From: RUG11198 sp964600615
GTDB lineage: Bacteria > Bacillota_I > Bacilli_A > RF39 > UBA660
Length of the DNA stretch: 64,000 nucleotides
Direction of reading: 5' to 3'
Assembly: GCA_964600615.1 (NCBI GenBank)
Contig: CAZRJK010000001.1
Location: 65,074-129,073 of the forward strand
Shown here piece after piece: positions 62,277-64,000 of the stretch (its first letter is position 1; every line of letters begins with the position of its first letter). Both the position numbers and the translations under genes were made by a program. Under the pieces are notes generated by a model. The model did not search any database, had not been told where the DNA came from, and was given only the letters and a program-made list of their open reading frames with translations.

Positions 62277-63407
62277 GTGAAAAATAATAGTAAAAGAATT
62301 ATATATATATCCCTAGTAATACTAACATTAATTATTACCATAACTGGTGCAACATATGCATACTTTGCCTTATCAACAAGTAATAATAACTCCATAACAG
62401 GTACTACTGCTGATGTAGGACTAACCCTAACAGTAACTAAAATAAAACCCAATACTAATACAACAGATTACTTAGTACCCCAATTAGAATCAGCATTAGG
62501 AACTGCTATTAATAATACCAATAACTGTAAAGATGGTAATACTAATACAGTATGCCAAGTATATAAAGCAACACTAACTAATACAGGTACAGCTAATGCT
62601 AAATTAAAAGGAACAATAACATTTAATAATGTAAATAACTTACCTAACTTAAAATGGAAATTAATAGAAAATGCTACAACACTAGGAAGTAATCCTACTA
62701 ATAATGCTACAACATCTAATTCAACCTTTGTAGCAGAAGCTAATTTAAATCCTAACCAATCTATAGATTATTACTTTGTCGTATGGATAAATGAAACAGG
62801 ATCTGAACAATCAGATAATGGTTCTTATACAGCATCAATTACCTTCACCTCATCTAACGGTAAAGGTATAACCTCAACCATAGGAGAAGTAACAACATTC
62901 ACAGGAACTAAGTATACAGTAAATATATATGACGAAAATGTAGAGGGATATAATTCTGTATGGATAAACCAAACCATACCAGCCGGAATACCCCAATATA
63001 ATACAGCATTAGAAGCAAGAACAGCATTTTCCAATAATCCATTTTATTTAAAGCATACCATAGTAGATGATATAGTAACAGAAAGTTATGTCGAATTTGT
63101 AGTAACACCAGAAATGGCCCAAGCCAATCCTGGCATGACCTCTGGAACATATACATTAAGAGGAGCAGGTGCAACTTATAATCAATCTACTGGTGTATAT
63201 AATAATGATAGTCCATACTATAATACTAATAAACAAACATTATTAACTGCCTTTGGAAGTAGTAATTGTAGTATCTACTCTTCCATTGTGCGCTGCAACG
63301 TTTCGGGATTGGGCGCCCGCGCCGATTCGGGTGGCGGCGTGAGCGCGTTCGATGGCTCTGCGTACTGCAGCGTGTACGATGATGGCGGCTCGGACTGCGG
63401 CAGCTAG
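62277..63407 (+). CDS. Surface protein with a DGR-diversified C-terminus
   Basis: 376 residues from a GTG start after AGGTAGGTGATAAA. N-terminal basic/hydrophobic signal segment ending ITGATYAYFALS, as in SipW/TasA/camelysin-type exported proteins. A beta-rich Asn/Thr-rich domain of CalY/TasA flavour follows (about 30-205), then a second domain (about 210-340). The last 43 codons are abruptly G+C-rich (SSIVRCNVSGLGARADSGGG onward). A diversified copy of this stretch lies 425 bases downstream. This C-terminus is the variable region of a diversity-generating retroelement, which would create many surface-exposed binding variants. Four regularly placed Cys in the tail may brace the fold. Target ligand unknown. 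Confidence 0.8.
   Translation: MKNNSKRIIYISLVILTLIITITGATYAYFALSTSNNNSITGTTADVGLTLTVTKIKPNTNTTDYLVPQLESALGTAINNTNNCKDGNTNTVCQVYKATLTNTGTANAKLKGTITFNNVNNLPNLKWKLIENATTLGSNPTNNATTSNSTFVAEANLNPNQSIDYYFVVWINETGSEQSDNGSYTASITFTSSNGKGITSTIGEVTTFTGTKYTVNIYDENVEGYNSVWINQTIPAGIPQYNTALEARTAFSNNPFYLKHTIVDDIVTESYVEFVVTPEMAQANPGMTSGTYTLRGAGATYNQSTGVYNNDSPYYNTNKQTLLTAFGSSNCSIYSSIVRCNVSGLGARADSGGGVSAFDGSAYCSVYDDGGSDCGS
63278..63407 (+). other. DGR variable region 1 (VR1)
   Basis: From CTCTTCC at 63278 to the stop codon. Aligns without gaps to 63703-63823. About 39 of 121 positions differ, clustered in codon positions where a DGR template would have AAC, AAT or similar. Shared positions are nearly all C, G or T. 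VR1 is in frame with the target gene. Confidence 0.85.
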
Positions 63408-63430
63408 TAGTCGTCCCCTTTCGCCCAGCA

Positions 63431-63443
63431 GGACCGAAGGTCC
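63431..63443 (+). other. Small hairpin after VR1
   Basis: GGACC, GAA, GGTCC: 5-bp perfect stem 24 bases past the target stop codon. Confidence 0.5.
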
Positions 63444-63466
63444 ATCTAGTAATCTTGAATCCCCAT

Positions 63467-63488
63467 CCACTTACCGTAAGGTAAGTGG
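63467..63488 (+). other. 9-bp hairpin with a GTAA loop downstream of VR1
   Basis: CCACTTACC (63467-63475), GTAA, GGTAAGTGG (63480-63488). Not followed by a T run, so not a standard terminator. DGR variable regions such as that of Bordetella phage BPP-1 have a hairpin with a 4-base loop just downstream that helps target recognition; this could be its counterpart. Confidence 0.6.
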
Positions 63489-63490
63489 TA

Positions 63491-63595
63491 ATGGTGCCGA
63501 ACGAGTTATACGAGTGTAGGCACAGCAAAATTAACTACGATAACAAACCATACAGTAAATGCGAACAAATTAACATAATAGAAATCACATTCTAG
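63491..63595 (+). CDS. Possible 34-residue peptide or gene-end fragment with atypical codons
   Basis: ATG-initiated frame MVPNELYECR... ending NIIEITF. It uses CCG, GAG and AAC codons unlike the surrounding genome, and lies in the G+C-richer stretch between the two variable regions. Its stop is in the left arm of the hairpin at 63586. It may be a remnant of an older 3' gene end in the cassette and not a working gene. Confidence 0.3.
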   Translation: MVPNELYECRHSKINYDNKPYSKCEQINIIEITF

Positions 63596-63621
63596 TGAAT
63601 ATTCTAATTCCCTAGAATGTG
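63586..63621. other. 10-bp inverted repeat
   Basis: CACATTCTAG (63586-63595) and CTAGAATGTG (63612-63621) with a 16-base loop, no T run after it on the + strand. Marks the point where composition returns to the AT-rich average. Confidence 0.55.
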
Positions 63622-63702
63622 AAAAAATAATAAATAAATTAGGTATAAATATAAGTTTATATATATTTATATTGGGTTATTCTGTTTTAAGGTTAGGTGA
63701 TG

Positions 63703-63850
63703 CTCTTCCTATGTGCGCTGCCGCGTTTCGGGGTTGATAGCCTACGCTAATGCGAATGGCAATGTGTACGCGCACGTTGACTCGGCGGGCTGCGACGTCG
63801 GCAATGATAGCGGATCTATCTGTTCATTTGTTCCATCACCCATAGGCTAG
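63703..63850 (+). other. DGR variable region 2 (VR2), orphan copy
   Basis: Second copy of the VR1 block. In the VR1 frame it reads SSYVRCRVSGLIAYANANGN and on to a TAG at 63848-63850. A TGA at 63698-63700, two codons before the alignment begins, prevents any upstream gene from reading into it, and no start codon with a ribosome site fits that frame. It is thus not part of an intact gene in this assembly. Confidence 0.75.
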
Positions 63851-63890
63851 TGGTTGCCTGTTAAGGTAATATATAATTATGTTTATATAA

Positions 63891-63918
63891 ATATGTAATG
63901 AAAATTACATATTTTTTT
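63891..63918 (+). terminator. Terminator-like hairpin after VR2
   Basis: ATATGTAAT (63891-63899), GAAA, ATTACATAT (63904-63912), T7. Same 9-bp stem and 4-base GNAA loop plan as the hairpin after VR1, at nearly the same distance from the variable region (offset 424 against 425 bases). Confidence 0.75.
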
Positions 63919-63975
63919 ATTTTTATGCAGGAGTTTTTAATATTAATGTCTAATAATAATATTAGGAGGGATAAT

Positions 63976-64000
63976 ATGATAGAAGATAAAACAATACCTA
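63976..64000 (+). CDS. Start of a gene cut by the right window edge
   Basis: ATG (MIEDKTIP...) 9 bases after AGGAGGG. Only eight codons are visible, so no identification is possible. By position it could be a DGR accessory gene, reverse transcriptase or another target. Confidence 0.6.

Noticed and set aside
63226..63528. Arg/Ser-rich minus-strand open frames opposite VR1
   Set aside because: They are the antisense reading of the G+C-rich variable region. Long frames there are a by-product of few A/T stop codons; no ribosome site or family match.
63703..63850. VR2 as the DGR template repeat
   Set aside because: Several VR1/VR2 differences have A only in VR1 or in neither copy, which a template-to-variable relation does not allow.

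Overview
The window is very AT-rich (roughly 28% G+C by eye), densely coded, and uses the standard bacterial code (TGA is a real stop, for example at 42715-42717). Ribosome-binding sites of the AGGTGATA or AAGGAGG type, an agr-type peptide quorum-sensing locus, an SAM-I riboswitch, a phosphoketolase, a LysM amidase and a ClpC-like ATPase point to a low-GC Bacillota. A small-genome uncultured gut member of the Bacilli is my best guess, but that is inference. No rRNA, tRNA, transposase or CRISPR array was seen.

Layout. 1-2.8 kb: agr locus, with response regulator and histidine kinase on + converging on agrB and an unannotated 40-residue agrD on -. 3-15.4 kb: housekeeping and envelope genes (DUF1292-like protein, phosphoketolase, CapA-like protein, heterodimeric ABC exporter, PAP2 phosphatase, HtrA-like protease). 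15.4-25.4 kb: membrane proteins, a DUF2779 protein, a HipA-like kinase, a metallophosphoesterase, and large proteins of unknown function. One of these is bracketed by a 137-bp duplication of the phosphoesterase 3' end.

25.4-37.1 kb is a mobile genomic island bounded by 15-bp direct repeats (25397-25411 and 37092-37106). It carries a tyrosine integrase, a DUF3173-like protein, a PIN-GNAT-ASCH-like fusion with an ASCH partner, a probable type II restriction-modification set (large nuclease and two adenine methyltransferases), and a three-gene cluster (DGQHR protein, HNH nuclease, OLD-like ATPase/TOPRIM). The three-gene cluster looks like an undescribed defence or DNA-processing system.

37.1-62.2 kb: chromosomal genes. 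They include an SAM-I riboswitch in front of a small Cys-containing protein, a macro-domain protein next to a duplicated HEPN-like protein with three 123-bp internal repeats, an ABC-2 transporter, DAHP synthase, a RelA/SpoT homologue behind a leader peptide/terminator, surface proteins, amidase, cysteine desulfurase with thioredoxin-like proteins, ClpC-like ATPase and a CBS-containing pyrophosphatase.

62.2-64.0 kb is the most striking part. A secreted or membrane-anchored protein gene switches abruptly near its 3' end to G+C-rich sequence (63278-63407). A second copy of that block lies 425 bp downstream (63703 on). The copies are identical at C/G/T-rich framework positions and differ at about 39 of 121 positions, in the pattern expected if both came from a template with adenines at those positions. 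This is the signature of a diversity-generating retroelement (DGR) with two variable regions. Neither copy can be the template, so template repeat and reverse transcriptase should lie outside the window, probably just past its right edge.
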